A stretch of DNA of 64,000 nucleotides, taken from contig CAVRCG010000001.1 in assembly GCA_963719525.1 (NCBI GenBank), positions 1,364,001 to 1,428,000 of the forward strand, given 5' to 3'. Under the pieces are notes generated by a model, which did not search any database, was not told the origin of the DNA, and saw nothing but the letters and a program-made list of their open reading frames with translations. The position numbers were made by a program, and so were the translations under genes. This document shows positions 8,975 through 17,197 of this stretch, piece by piece; position 1 is the first letter of the stretch; each line of letters begins with the position of its first letter. Source of the stretch: Bernardetia sp963719525. Its GTDB lineage: Bacteria; Bacteroidota; Bacteroidia; Cytophagales; Bernardetiaceae.

Positions 8975-9391
8975 TTACTTTTCTAATTGTTCTTTAAGCC
9001 ATTCATGAGCCTTTTCTTCTTCTTTTACGACAATATATTCGTAGGGAGGAGATTGAACCAAAAATATTCCTTGCAATAAAGTCTTCTGCACTAACGAATC
9101 TGTTAGAAATGCTACTCCTCTGCATTGTTTCTGTATATTTTCCATATTTTCTTTTGTCCATTTCCCTAATTTTATACGATGTTCAGACTTCATATATCCT
9201 CCCTGCGATAAATCGTTGAGTACTACAAATTTGCTGTTTACTGAATAAATTTCAGTCAAAAAAGATAAATATTCATCGAAATCCTTGTCCTCCACTTTTT
9301 CTCCCTTGAATCTAATATAGACAATCGGAAAGCTGTCTGTATTACCTGTGAAAAGTCCGTTTTCAAAATTCTGCATGTTTAATGCTTCCAT
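8975..9391 (-). CDS. STAS/SEC14-like small protein, tandem paralogue 1
   Basis: This 138-residue cytosolic protein is one of five adjacent homologues on this strand. Conserved features are a beta strand FPIVYIRFKGEK, an acidic helix (DKDFDEYLSFL), GYMKSEHRIKLGKW, a C.GVAF block (QCRGVAFLTDS), QGIFLVQSPPYEY, and a terminal helix HEWLKEQLEK. Size, alternating strand/helix order and the closing EWL helix suggest a SpoIIAA/STAS-SEC14-like fold, but that is inference from pattern only. No catalytic residues are visible. It is the most downstream member of the array and could be co-transcribed with the others, although intergenic gaps of 60-100 bases exist. Confidence 0.7.
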   Translation of the reverse strand: MEALNMQNFENGLFTGNTDSFPIVYIRFKGEKVEDKDFDEYLSFLTEIYSVNSKFVVLNDLSQGGYMKSEHRIKLGKWTKENMENIQKQCRGVAFLTDSLVQKTLLQGIFLVQSPPYEYIVVKEEEKAHEWLKEQLEK

Positions 9392-9471
9392 AATAGCTGT
9401 ATAATTAGGTTGACAATGATGGTTTAATAATAATGCTTACATTCTGTTGTATTTTTTTGAAAATTTTCTGC

Positions 9472-9903
9472 TTAATCTTCAACTTTTTTAAGCTGTTCTT
9501 TCAGCCACTCATAAGCCTTTTCTTCTTCTTTTACTACAATATATTCATAGGGAGGTTTCTGGATTGCGAATATTCCTTGTAACAAAAATTTGTGTACTGC
9601 CGAATTGGTAATATGTGCTGTTCCTTCGCAAAACTTCGAAACATGTTCTTGATTTTCTTTGAACCAATTTGCTACTTGAATTCTGTACTTTGTTTTCAAA
9701 TAGCCTGTACTCGAAAGGTTTAGAATGATTGCATAAGGTTGATTACACATAAATACTTTAGTTCCAAATGCCATATATTCTTCAAATTCTTCGTCAGTCG
9801 GTTTCTTATCCTCAAATTTTATAACTACGTAAGGAAAATTATCTGTAATAATTGAAAAATAAGCATTCGAAAAATTATAGTCTGCTGGTACAAAATCAGT
9901 CAT
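9472..9903 (-). CDS. STAS/SEC14-like small protein, tandem paralogue 2
   Basis: The 143-residue protein is very close to the next member: both begin MTDFVP and share GYLKTKYR.QVANWFKEN and PPYEYIVVKEE. It keeps the C.GTAH..NSAVHKFLLQGIF block and the C-terminal EWLKEQLKK helix. Its 5' leader (about 9930-9982) shares AATAAGGAGTTTT and AATAAAGTTTTG with the leader of paralogue 4 (10941-10992), so the duplication units included the upstream region. Function is unknown. There is no signal peptide or membrane segment. Confidence 0.7.
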   Translation of the reverse strand: MTDFVPADYNFSNAYFSIITDNFPYVVIKFEDKKPTDEEFEEYMAFGTKVFMCNQPYAIILNLSSTGYLKTKYRIQVANWFKENQEHVSKFCEGTAHITNSAVHKFLLQGIFAIQKPPYEYIVVKEEEKAYEWLKEQLKKVED

Positions 9904-10001
9904 GTGTTTTTTCTGTTGAATAAAAAGTGAAAAATAAGGAGTTTTTTATACTTCAACAACAAACAAAATCAATAAAGTTTTGAAAATGGTATTTTTTATT
10001 C

Positions 10002-10430
10002 TTATAGGTTTGCTTTTAGTTGCTCTTTTAGCCATTCATATCCTTTATTTTCCTCTTTTACGACAATATATTCATAAGGAGGAGGCTGCATAGCAAAAAT
10101 GGCTTTGAATAAAAACTTATGGACTGCCGAATCTGTAATGTGTGCTGTTCCTCTACAATACTTAGAAACGTGTTCTCTGTTTTCTTTGAACCAATTTGCT
10201 ACTTGAACTCTATACTTTGTTTTCAAATAGCCTGTTTTGGAAAGATTAAACATAATTCCACAATAACGAGGCTCTAAAAGTAATTTTTCTACGTATTTTC
10301 TATACTCATCAAACTCTTCATCTGTTGGAGATTTGTCTTTGAGAGTAATATAGATGTAGGGAAATTTATCTACATTCAACGTGAAATAATCATTTTCAAA
10401 ATTATAGTCTTCTGGCACAAAGTCAGTCAT
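10002..10430 (-). CDS. STAS/SEC14-like small protein, tandem paralogue 3
   Basis: The 142-residue protein is the closest relative of paralogue 2 (FVPEDYNFENDYF, PTDEEFDEY, GYLKTKYRVQVANWFKEN, CRGTAHITDSAVHKFL, PPPYEYIVVKEE). The shared N-terminal MTDFVP motif and nearly identical core indicate a recent duplication. It is predicted to be a soluble alpha/beta protein. Function is unknown; a regulatory or lipid/nucleotide-binding STAS-like role is a guess. Confidence 0.7.
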   Translation of the reverse strand: MTDFVPEDYNFENDYFTLNVDKFPYIYITLKDKSPTDEEFDEYRKYVEKLLLEPRYCGIMFNLSKTGYLKTKYRVQVANWFKENREHVSKYCRGTAHITDSAVHKFLFKAIFAMQPPPYEYIVVKEENKGYEWLKEQLKANL

Positions 10431-10492
10431 GTTTTTTTTGTTTAATGGAATTAGAAAGTCTATAAGCTTTTGAGAAATTACCTTTTATATTT

Positions 10493-10918
10493 TTAGTTTT
10501 GATTCAATTGTTTTTGCAACCATTCTTCTCCATTTTCTTTTGTCCTTACTACTACATATTCAAACGGAGGAGGTTGGATAGCAAACACACATTGCAAAAT
10601 CACTTTATGAATAACAGAACTAGAAATATAAGCCACTCCTTTGCAGGTATTCTTTAATTGTTCTTGATAAGTCTTCAACCAATTTCCCAATTTTATTCTG
10701 TATTGAGATTTCAAATAACCACTATCCAAAAACTCCATTACCATAGCATAGGGTTTTTCTTGCAGACAGAATATAGAAAGCTGTTCAATATGTTCTTCAA
10801 ACTCTTTTTCAGTAGGTTGTTTTGCCTTGAATTGAATATGTAAAATGGGAAAAGTTGTTGCATCAATTGAAAAATAATTATTTGAGAACTTAGGTTGTTC
10901 TGACAAAAAATCGTTCAT
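10493..10918 (-). CDS. STAS/SEC14-like small protein, tandem paralogue 4
   Basis: The 141-residue protein is more diverged than members 2 and 3. It keeps FPILHIQFKAKQPTEKEFEEH, GYLKSQYRIKLGNWLKTY, CKGVAYISSSVIHKVILQ, QPPPFEYVVV and the terminal EEWLQKQLNQN. Its upstream leader resembles that of paralogue 2. It lies divergently from the broken GNAT gene at 11066. Confidence 0.7.
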   Translation of the reverse strand: MNDFLSEQPKFSNNYFSIDATTFPILHIQFKAKQPTEKEFEEHIEQLSIFCLQEKPYAMVMEFLDSGYLKSQYRIKLGNWLKTYQEQLKNTCKGVAYISSSVIHKVILQCVFAIQPPPFEYVVVRTKENGEEWLQKQLNQN

Positions 10919-11065
10919 ATTTTTTTGTTAAAGGGGAAATAGAAAATAAGGAGTTTTCTAATTCTATAACAAAAGAAAGCAATAAAGTTTTGGACAAACT
11001 GCTTTATTTATTTCTGTAATGACCATTAAAATCTAACAAATCGTTTGAAATTCTCTTAAAAAGAA

Positions 11066-11603
11066 ATGAACATTGACTTCGAAATAAAATTGCTTTCAGA
11101 CAAAACAAAACTTCAACAGATTTATGATCTGCGAGTACGTGCTTATCAAGATTCTGAACAGTCCAATCATATAAACAAAACTATTTATCCGAATGGTTGG
11201 TCAGACGATTTAGACAAAAAAGAAGGTGCTTTTCATTGGATAGTGATGGATAAAGACAAAATTATTGCAGCAGCCAGATTGGTAATTCTTGAAAGCCTTG
11301 ATGATACAGATGGAGAATTTGAAGATTATACTTCTTTTATTCCACTTGAAAGACCTTTTGTATATTGGAGCAGGCTTCGTCGTCAATTCAGAATACAGAA
11401 AAAAAGGAATAATGGTAGATCTAGACAAAATACGAAAAGAGTTTTTGTTGAATAATCCAGAAATCAAATTTGCGCTTACAAGTGCAGTAGAAACTCGTAA
11501 GAAACATCTTTTGAAAGTTGGTTTTGAGCATTTAGGAAATACACTATGTAATTGGAATGGAACGAGTAGAAATTTTGGTTTGTTTTTGTATGAAAATAAT
11601 TAG
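11066..11603 (+). pseudogene. GNAT-family N-acetyltransferase, frameshifted
   Basis: Two overlapping frames make one GNAT domain. The first (11066 on) gives IYDLRVRAYQDSEQ, HWIVMDKDKIIAAARLVIL and PFVYWSRL. The second gives VVNSEYRKKGIMVDLD, the acetyl-CoA loop region, then ALTSAVETRKKHLLKVGFE. The join is an extra base within CTTC at 11375-11378; removing it yields WSRLVVNSEYRKKG. The protein would be about 178 residues and transfer acetyl groups to an unknown acceptor. It sits inside the STAS-like array but on the opposite strand. Confidence 0.75.
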
Positions 11604-11669
11604 ATAAGTAAAAATATCCGACACCACCATCTTTTCTTTTTTATAGTTGCATAGAGTAATGAAAGTTTT

Positions 11670-12089
11670 CTATTTTTCTAGTTGTTGCTTCATCCATTCG
11701 TTACATTTATCTCTATCTTTTTCTAAAATATATGGATAAGGAGGTTTTTGTATCAAAAAAATTCCTTTCAAAACGGCTTCTTGTAAAAAAGAACGTATCA
11801 GAAATGCACACCCTTTGCACCTCTGAGAAATAACTTCTCTCCTTTCTTTCGTCCATTTTCCTAATCGTATTCAATGTTCTGCTTTCATATAAGGTGTGTT
11901 TCCATCTGTTTCCATTATAAAAGTAAATTTTTCGCAATTGTCGTAAATATCATCTAACAAATTTATGTATTCTTCGAACTCACCATCACTAGGTTTTCTA
12001 GATTTTGTAAGGATGCTTATATGTGGATAATTACTCATATCACATGTATAAAAGTCATTAAAAGGCTTTCTTAGTATATCTTCATTCAT
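11670..12089 (-). pseudogene. STAS/SEC14-like paralogue 5, interrupted by an in-frame TGA
   Basis: Reading from ATG 12089 gives MNEDILRKPFNDFYTCDM, then YMKAEH, then TGA at 11871-11873. The frame continues unbroken as IRLGKWTKERREV, CKGCAFLIRS, KPPYPYILEK and NEWMKQQLEK to TAG at 11670. The total of 139 codons equals the length of its paralogues. The stop falls where the others have Arg (EHRIKL, KYRVQV), so a single CGA or AGA to TGA change explains it. It is the most diverged member of the array. Confidence 0.75.
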
Positions 12090-12288
12090 GGCGATTGAAT
12101 TAAGGCAAAGGGAGAAAATAAATGTTGAAAGTTTAAAATAATAAAATTCTGTGACAAAATCATTTTTATATCTGTATTTTTGCAACTGAACTTCTTCAAA
12201 TTCCTTATTTCTTATAAAAAATACTTTATACTTCTCAGTCTGAACAAATAGCGTTTATATTTGGAATAATTCTTTTTCTTAACTTAAA

Positions 12289-12323
12289 TAGAATAGGAAG
12301 TCCGTGATAAGCAAGTTGAGTTA
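12289..12323. repeat. Fragment of MITE-like family B
   Basis: GGAAGTCCGTGATA followed by GCAAGTTGAGTTA matches the terminal part of the family B elements at 47139-47264 and 50369-50493 (GGAAGTCTGTGATATGCAACTTGAGTTA type). Only one end is present. Confidence 0.5.
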
Positions 12324-12346
12324 CTACTCTTTTAAAAAAATCTACA

Positions 12347-12952
12347 ATGTGGTATTTATTTCTCTTCAGTTTTATTGTTTGTCAATTCAATTTTGTTGTT
12401 TCGAACGAAAAGAAGCTATCTAAGAAACTATCCTTCGATATGATTTGGAGAGGGAAATCAGTAGGAACTTTATATGCTATTCAAAAAAATATAGATTCTA
12501 AAATCTATTATCAGAGTTCTACTAATATACAAATAAAGTTTATTAAAACATTCGATATAAATTACGAATACGATGTCAGGTTTGATAATGAGGTCTTACA
12601 AAGTGCAGATGTGGACATAAACTATAACGGAAATCAACATGCCCAAACAAAAACTAGAAAGAAAAATAATCAATACCAAGTTTTTAAGAACAATAAATTG
12701 GAAGAAACCGTAAAGGAAACAATCAGCTACTCTACAATTTCAATGTATTTTCAAGAACCTTTAAATATAAAACGTTGCTATTCAGAACAGGAAGGCGATT
12801 TTAATACAATTGTTCATTTGGGAAATCACAAGTATAAAAAAACAAATACAAGTGATAGAGAGAGTTTCTTTTTTTACAAAAATGGTAATTTAGAAAAAGC
12901 AATTATTGATGGGGGAATTGTTAGTTTTGAACTAATTTTGAAAGAAAATTGA
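12347..12952 (+). CDS. Secreted DUF6134-like protein
   Basis: The 201-residue protein has an N-terminal hydrophobic signal segment (MWYLFLFSFIVCQFNFVV) and an all-beta body: LSFDMIWRGKSVGTLYA, YYQSSTNIQIKF, YEYDVRF, YFQEPLNIKRCYSEQEG. The IGTLxA-type strand, the Y-Q-S-S strand and the middle E-P-x-N/G-x-x-x-Y-S/Q-E region resemble the DUF6134 family of Bacteroidota periplasmic proteins. No enzymatic residues are known. It is a single gene with its own terminator. The family call is from memory of the motif pattern and is moderately secure. Confidence 0.6.
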   Translation: MWYLFLFSFIVCQFNFVVSNEKKLSKKLSFDMIWRGKSVGTLYAIQKNIDSKIYYQSSTNIQIKFIKTFDINYEYDVRFDNEVLQSADVDINYNGNQHAQTKTRKKNNQYQVFKNNKLEETVKETISYSTISMYFQEPLNIKRCYSEQEGDFNTIVHLGNHKYKKTNTSDRESFFFYKNGNLEKAIIDGGIVSFELILKEN

Positions 12953-12984
12953 TTTTGTATACCTAAACAAAATATAGAGCAACA

Positions 12985-13021
12985 AAAAATCCCTTTTTTC
13001 AAAAAATGAAAAGGGATTTTT
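12985..13021 (+). terminator. Rho-independent terminator
   Basis: The AAAAATCCCTTTTTTC/GAAAAGGGATTTTT stem-loop ends in a T run 33 bases after the DUF6134-like gene. Confidence 0.8.
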
Positions 13022-13505
13022 CTTGTTTTTTAAAGTATAACCAAACAGTTAAAAAATAAGGAATTGCTAAAAATAATCATCGCTGATTGACAATTCACAT
13101 ACTGCTCAATATTGACTTTCTAGTAAAAGGTTCTTAAAAAATAAAGTTACTGCTAAAAATTTTTGCTTAGGCTTTACAGCTTCACAAATCAATTACTTTG
13201 AGAACCATTTATTTGTTTTATATATTTCAATAGGCTTGCCAATGCCAAAAAACAGCTAAAAATAAGTCAGAATAATTGAAAATGTATACTTGTTAGCTTT
13301 AAAGGCATATTTTTGTTTTTCGTAATTATTTTTACTATCGCTTATTTTTTCAAAATGAAAAGGTGGCTTTTTCGTTTTGGGAATTTTCTTCTATATTATT
13401 CAATCACATAATTGTATAAAACAAGAAAAACCACTCAAAAAATTAGTAATTAATTTTCTAAGTGATCCTTCGGTTTAGTTTTTTATTATTAATGTTTTGT
13501 CATGA
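13022..13505. other. Gene-free AT-rich stretch
   Basis: No coding frame with a plausible start or composition was seen on either strand. It precedes two MITE-like elements and may be an accumulation of decayed ones. Confidence 0.4.
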
Positions 13506-13691
13506 GCCTGTTTAAACTTTCGTAATTTCTGTTATCAATGCTCCTATTAAAGACCTTTGATAAGGAGAAAACTATTCTAAAAGGCAGCTTTCCTTTAGCA
13601 AGTTTAGCAAGCGTTCATTATCGAAAATAATTGAACGTTGATAATGGACAATGCGCTATTGAAAGACACAAAAATAAAAAGTTTAAACAGC
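13506..13691. repeat. MITE-like element, family D
   Basis: Inverted ends GCCTGTTTAAACTTT (13506-13520) and AAAGTTTAAACAGC (13678-13691) bound 186 bp with no ORF. An internal imperfect palindrome (GCGTTCATTATC / GATAATGGACAATGCG region, about 13612-13654) adds structure. No clear target duplication was seen. Confidence 0.5.
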
Positions 13692-13712
13692 TTCCATAAC
13701 TTACCGTTGCTC

Positions 13713-13925
13713 GTGTCCTCACCATGTCCGTCAAGTTAAAAATTTTATAGTGATTCTGTTCCGTAGGAACTTTATACTGGTAGCATTTTATCCTAAATTG
13801 CTACCAATGTACAACTCCTAGGGAGTAAATGAGATGTGATTTTCTAAATTTTACTACCAATATGAAACTCCTAAAGGAGTAAAAATCAAAATTTCTTTAT
13901 AGCTTAACGGACATGGTGTCCTCAC
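13713..13925. mobile_element. MITE-like element, family C, with 10-bp flanking duplication
   Basis: The 193-bp element (13723-13915) has inverted ends CATGTCCGT and ACGGACATG. It is flanked on both sides by GTGTCCTCAC (13713-13722 and 13916-13925). Removing the element restores GCTCGTG-TCCT-CACGAGC, a perfect 7-bp stem, so the insertion is in the loop of an older hairpin. The interior holds repeated motifs TGGTAGC/GCTACCA and ACTCCTAGGGAGT. It has no transposase. Confidence 0.7.
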
Positions 13926-13948
13926 GAGCGACATCTTTTAACCATTAT

Positions 13949-15217
13949 TTACTCAAAAGCAGGAATTCCAGTAATTTCTCTTCCCAAGATAAGCAAGTGA
14001 ATATCGTGTGTTCCTTCGTAAGTCAAGACAGATTCAAGGTTTGCCATGTGGCGCATAATTGGATATTCTCCAGTAATTCCCATTCCACCCAAAATCTGAC
14101 GAGCTTCTCTAGCAATATTAATCGCAATTTCTACATTATTGCGTTTTGCCATCGAAATCTGTGCAGTTGTTGCTTTTCCTTCGTTCATAAGCGTTCCTAA
14201 TCTCCAGCTTAGAAGCTGCGCCTTCGTAATTTCAGTAAGCATTTCAGCTAATTTTTTCTGAATCAATTGGAAAGAAGCGATTGGTTTGCCAAACTGAATA
14301 CGCTCTCCAGCATAACGACGAGCTGTATCATAACAATCCATGGCAGCACCCAAAGCACCCCAAGAAATACCATAACGAGCCGAATCCAAACACATCATTG
14401 GTGCACCCAAACCGTCTTTATTTGGTAAAATATTTTCTTTAGGGATTTTTACATTATCAAAAACAAGCTCGCCTGTAACACTTGCACGAAGCGACCATTT
14501 ATCTTTAATAACTGGCGCAGAAAATCCTTCCATTCCTCTTTCTACAATTACTCCTTTGATACGTCCTTCTTCATTTTTTGCCCAAACAACAGCTACATCG
14601 GCTTCTGGAGAATTGGTAATCCACATTTTTGCTCCATTCAAAAGATAATGGTCACCCATATCTTTTATCGTTGTCAGCATTCCTGAAGGGTTTGAGCCGT
14701 GATTTGGTTCAGTCAATCCAAAACAACCTAGCCATTCGCCAGTCGCTAATTTTGGTAAATATTTTTTGCGTTGCTCTTCATTTCCAAACTTATAAATCGG
14801 ATACATAACAAGCGAAGACTGCACAGAAGCCATCGAACGCATACCCGAATCGCCACGCTCAACTTCTTGCATTATCAAACCGTAAGAAATATAATCCATT
14901 CCTCCACCTCCATATTCTTCTGGAATAGAAGAACGAAAACAACCAATTTCACCAAACTTAGGAACTAGCCAAGTAGGAAAAATATGTTTATCAGCACATT
15001 CTTCGATAATTGGAGAAACTTCTTTTTTGATAAATTCACGAACCGAATCACGAATCAATTTTTGTTCTTCTGTCAAAAGTGAATCTAAAGCATAAAAATC
15101 TGGAGAAACAAAGGCATCGTTTGAAGTTCTTGGTGTAACGCTAGATTTTTCAGACACTTTATACTGTCCGTTTGTATGTGTATTTTTTTTTGTAGGTTCG
15201 AGTGTGGTGTTCATCAT
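13949..15217 (-). CDS. Acyl-CoA dehydrogenase, glutaryl-CoA-dehydrogenase-like
   Basis: This is an FAD flavoenzyme oxidising an acyl-CoA thioester. The start was set at the paired ATG 15217/15214 (MMNTTLEPT) because upstream residues are not family-like. After a 50-residue variable N-terminus come the helical domain (LLTEEQKLIRDSVREFI), EYGGGGMDYISYGLIMQEVERGDSGMRS, the FAD/substrate motif CFGLTEPNHGSNPSGM, and the C-terminal domain with ARYGISWGALGAAMDC. The catalytic glutamate motif TYEGTHDIHLLILGREITG is near the end. The SMASVQSSLVM segment and the TYEGTHDIH context fit the glutaryl-CoA dehydrogenase branch, which can also decarboxylate. No electron-transfer partner is adjacent. Confidence 0.88.
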   Translation of the reverse strand: MMNTTLEPTKKNTHTNGQYKVSEKSSVTPRTSNDAFVSPDFYALDSLLTEEQKLIRDSVREFIKKEVSPIIEECADKHIFPTWLVPKFGEIGCFRSSIPEEYGGGGMDYISYGLIMQEVERGDSGMRSMASVQSSLVMYPIYKFGNEEQRKKYLPKLATGEWLGCFGLTEPNHGSNPSGMLTTIKDMGDHYLLNGAKMWITNSPEADVAVVWAKNEEGRIKGVIVERGMEGFSAPVIKDKWSLRASVTGELVFDNVKIPKENILPNKDGLGAPMMCLDSARYGISWGALGAAMDCYDTARRYAGERIQFGKPIASFQLIQKKLAEMLTEITKAQLLSWRLGTLMNEGKATTAQISMAKRNNVEIAINIAREARQILGGMGITGEYPIMRHMANLESVLTYEGTHDIHLLILGREITGIPAFE

Positions 15218-15252
15218 TCTATTTTTTTTAATTGATTTCTTAATTAAATACA

Positions 15253-15277
15253 TTCTCACTCTAAAGAGTGAGCTACA
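15253..15277. repeat. Short palindromic repeat, copy 1 of 3
   Basis: TTCTCACTCTAAAGAGTGAG followed by CTACA. Variants occur at 24647-24671 and 62035-62059. This copy lies in the 5' leader of the acyl-CoA dehydrogenase gene. Confidence 0.5.
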
Positions 15278-15399
15278 GAAATTATATTCTTGCAAAAATA
15301 CATATTTCTTTACAAAAACTACTTCTTTACAGGTAGAATGTTTTGTAAAATGAAAAGGTTTTTTGATTTTAATTGATTGAATGACAGTTTGTTATCAAA

Positions 15400-15455
15400 T
15401 TGTATCACGGACTTCCCAGTCTGTGTAAAAAGTGCAACAGACTAGGAAGTCTGTT
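15400..15455. repeat. Degenerate family B hairpin
   Basis: TATCACGGACTTCCCAGTCTGTGT and AACAGACTAGGAAGTCTG reproduce the two internal stems of the family B element, but the outer AACTCAAGTTG ends are absent. It lies directly after the bshC stop and could double as its terminator. Confidence 0.5.
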
Positions 15456-17093
15456 TTACTCTATTACAATCATAAAACGCAAATCAAACGGATTTATGTT
15501 TTCCTGAATTTTATCTAAAAAGGCTGTATCATTAATCACAAAACTCAAAAAATTATCATAACGCTCTTGTAAGCTGCCTTTTGGAAACAGATTTTCTTTG
15601 ACAGACTTGATTTGATTAATAGAATCTGATAACTTTCGTTCTTCTGCTTTTCGTAGTTTTTTGGAAATATGTTCTATTCGTTTTAATGCTCTGTGTTTTT
15701 CTGCTGCAATAGATTTTTGTAGTGAACTATCTATTTTTATAGATTTTGCTTCTATTTTATCAAAAACTTCTTCTATACTTTTTCTTTCTTTCTTTAGTAA
15801 AACATCATTTTCTGCATTTTTTTCTGCAAAATCAATTCTAAGATTATCAAAAGAATTAAAAATATCTTGAAAAGAAAGGTTTGTTTTAATCATTTTTTGA
15901 TGGATAACTTTAGGAATAAACAAGACAAAATTACGAGGTAAAAGTATTGGAAAATCTACTTCGAAAATACTCAAACATAGATTTCAGTTGCAGCCAATAG
16001 GCAAGCTCGCCAGTCCTCCTGTGTAAGAAAGATTAGGCAAAATGATTTCTTGATAAACAGGACGAAGCGCAACATTAGGACTAAATTTTTCTGGATTAGA
16101 TTCTACCAAATCCATAATTTCTTGTTCTGAAAAAGTAATATCTGTGTTCAGAATTTCAAAAGTAATTTCGTTAGTTTGAGGATTTTCATTTTTTACAATT
16201 CGTTCTCTCAAATTATCTTCCAAATAAAATAGATTAATTTCTCGTGGCGTAACCTGCGTTTTGTAATCTAATTCGTTCAATTTCTCGCTACTTTCTTCAA
16301 TCTCTAAATGGCTATTTTGAGTTTTTAATTCGTTTTTGATAATAGGTATAAATAATCTTTTCAAGTCTGTATCATCTCCATTTAAGATTACTAAATTATC
16401 TTTTTGGTAAAATGAATGTACAATTTGTCTAGTTGCTTGAGTCAGATTTTCGTTTTTCGTTTCTGCTTCTTCATAAAACTTACCAATTTCTTTTGCTTTT
16501 TCCTCTTTAAATCCTAAATCGTTTAAGCCTTTTGTATTCATTCTTCCAACTGCTCCTTTTTGGTCGGTTTGCCACGTATATTTCTTTCCAAACATATTGA
16601 ATGAAGCAATTTCTTCTAAGTCGTGGTCTTCACTTGCAAGCCAATAAACAGGTACAAAATCATATTTTGGATACTTTTCTTTCAAAGTTTTACACGCATT
16701 AATGACTGTCTGAATTTTGTAATGGAAATAGAGTGTTCCTGTATAAATGTTGAGTTGGTGTCCTGTCGTAACTGTAAAAGTCGTTTCTTTTTTTAGTAAA
16801 TCTATGTTTGAGTTTGGTGGATTTTCTGTTTTTGAATATTGAATATGTAAAGATTTTACCAAAACTTCTCTTCTATGATTGTCTAATTTCTTATCTTTTT
16901 TTTGCCTTTTTATTTTTAAATCTATCTGTTTTTTGTACTCTTTTAATTGAGGAAAATTCCCATAAAATTCTCTTAACTCCGTTTTTTGAGAAATATAATC
17001 TAAGAAAAGCTGCGAGAACTGATTTGTTTTTGAAAAATCTAAATGGTGTTTAGAATATGGAGTAGAATATTTTATGGAATGAGTGGAAGACAT
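15456..17093 (-). pseudogene. bshC: Bacillithiol biosynthesis cysteine ligase BshC, two compensating frameshifts
   Basis: BshC adds cysteine to GlcN-malate in bacillithiol synthesis. The frame from 17093 gives the family N-terminus (LFLDYISQKTELREFY), TVTTGHQLNIYTGTLYFHYKI, FVPVYWLASEDHDLEEI and VALRPVYQEIILPNLSYTGG. A missing base near 16012 then shifts the frame to a stop at 15984. The correct continuation GELAYWLQLKSMFEYF is readable in the second frame. An extra C near 15963 restores EVDFPILLPRNFVLFI, and the helical C-terminal coiled coil ends at 15456. The two errors are only about 50 bases apart and cancel, giving a normal total of about 545 residues. This pattern fits sequence error or a tolerated 16-residue change. 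Confidence 0.85.
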
Positions 17094-17197
17094 AGTTAAA
17101 AAATAATGGTGTTAGTTTATTGGAAAGTTAAGATACAGACTTTTAACTTTCTAATTACTTCAATGATTTTGAATTATGATTTTTTATAGTAAAACCT

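Noticed and set aside
11372..11384. Programmed +1 frameshift in the GNAT gene
   Set aside because: No slippery site with stop and stimulatory element as in prfB; a single extra base explains it.
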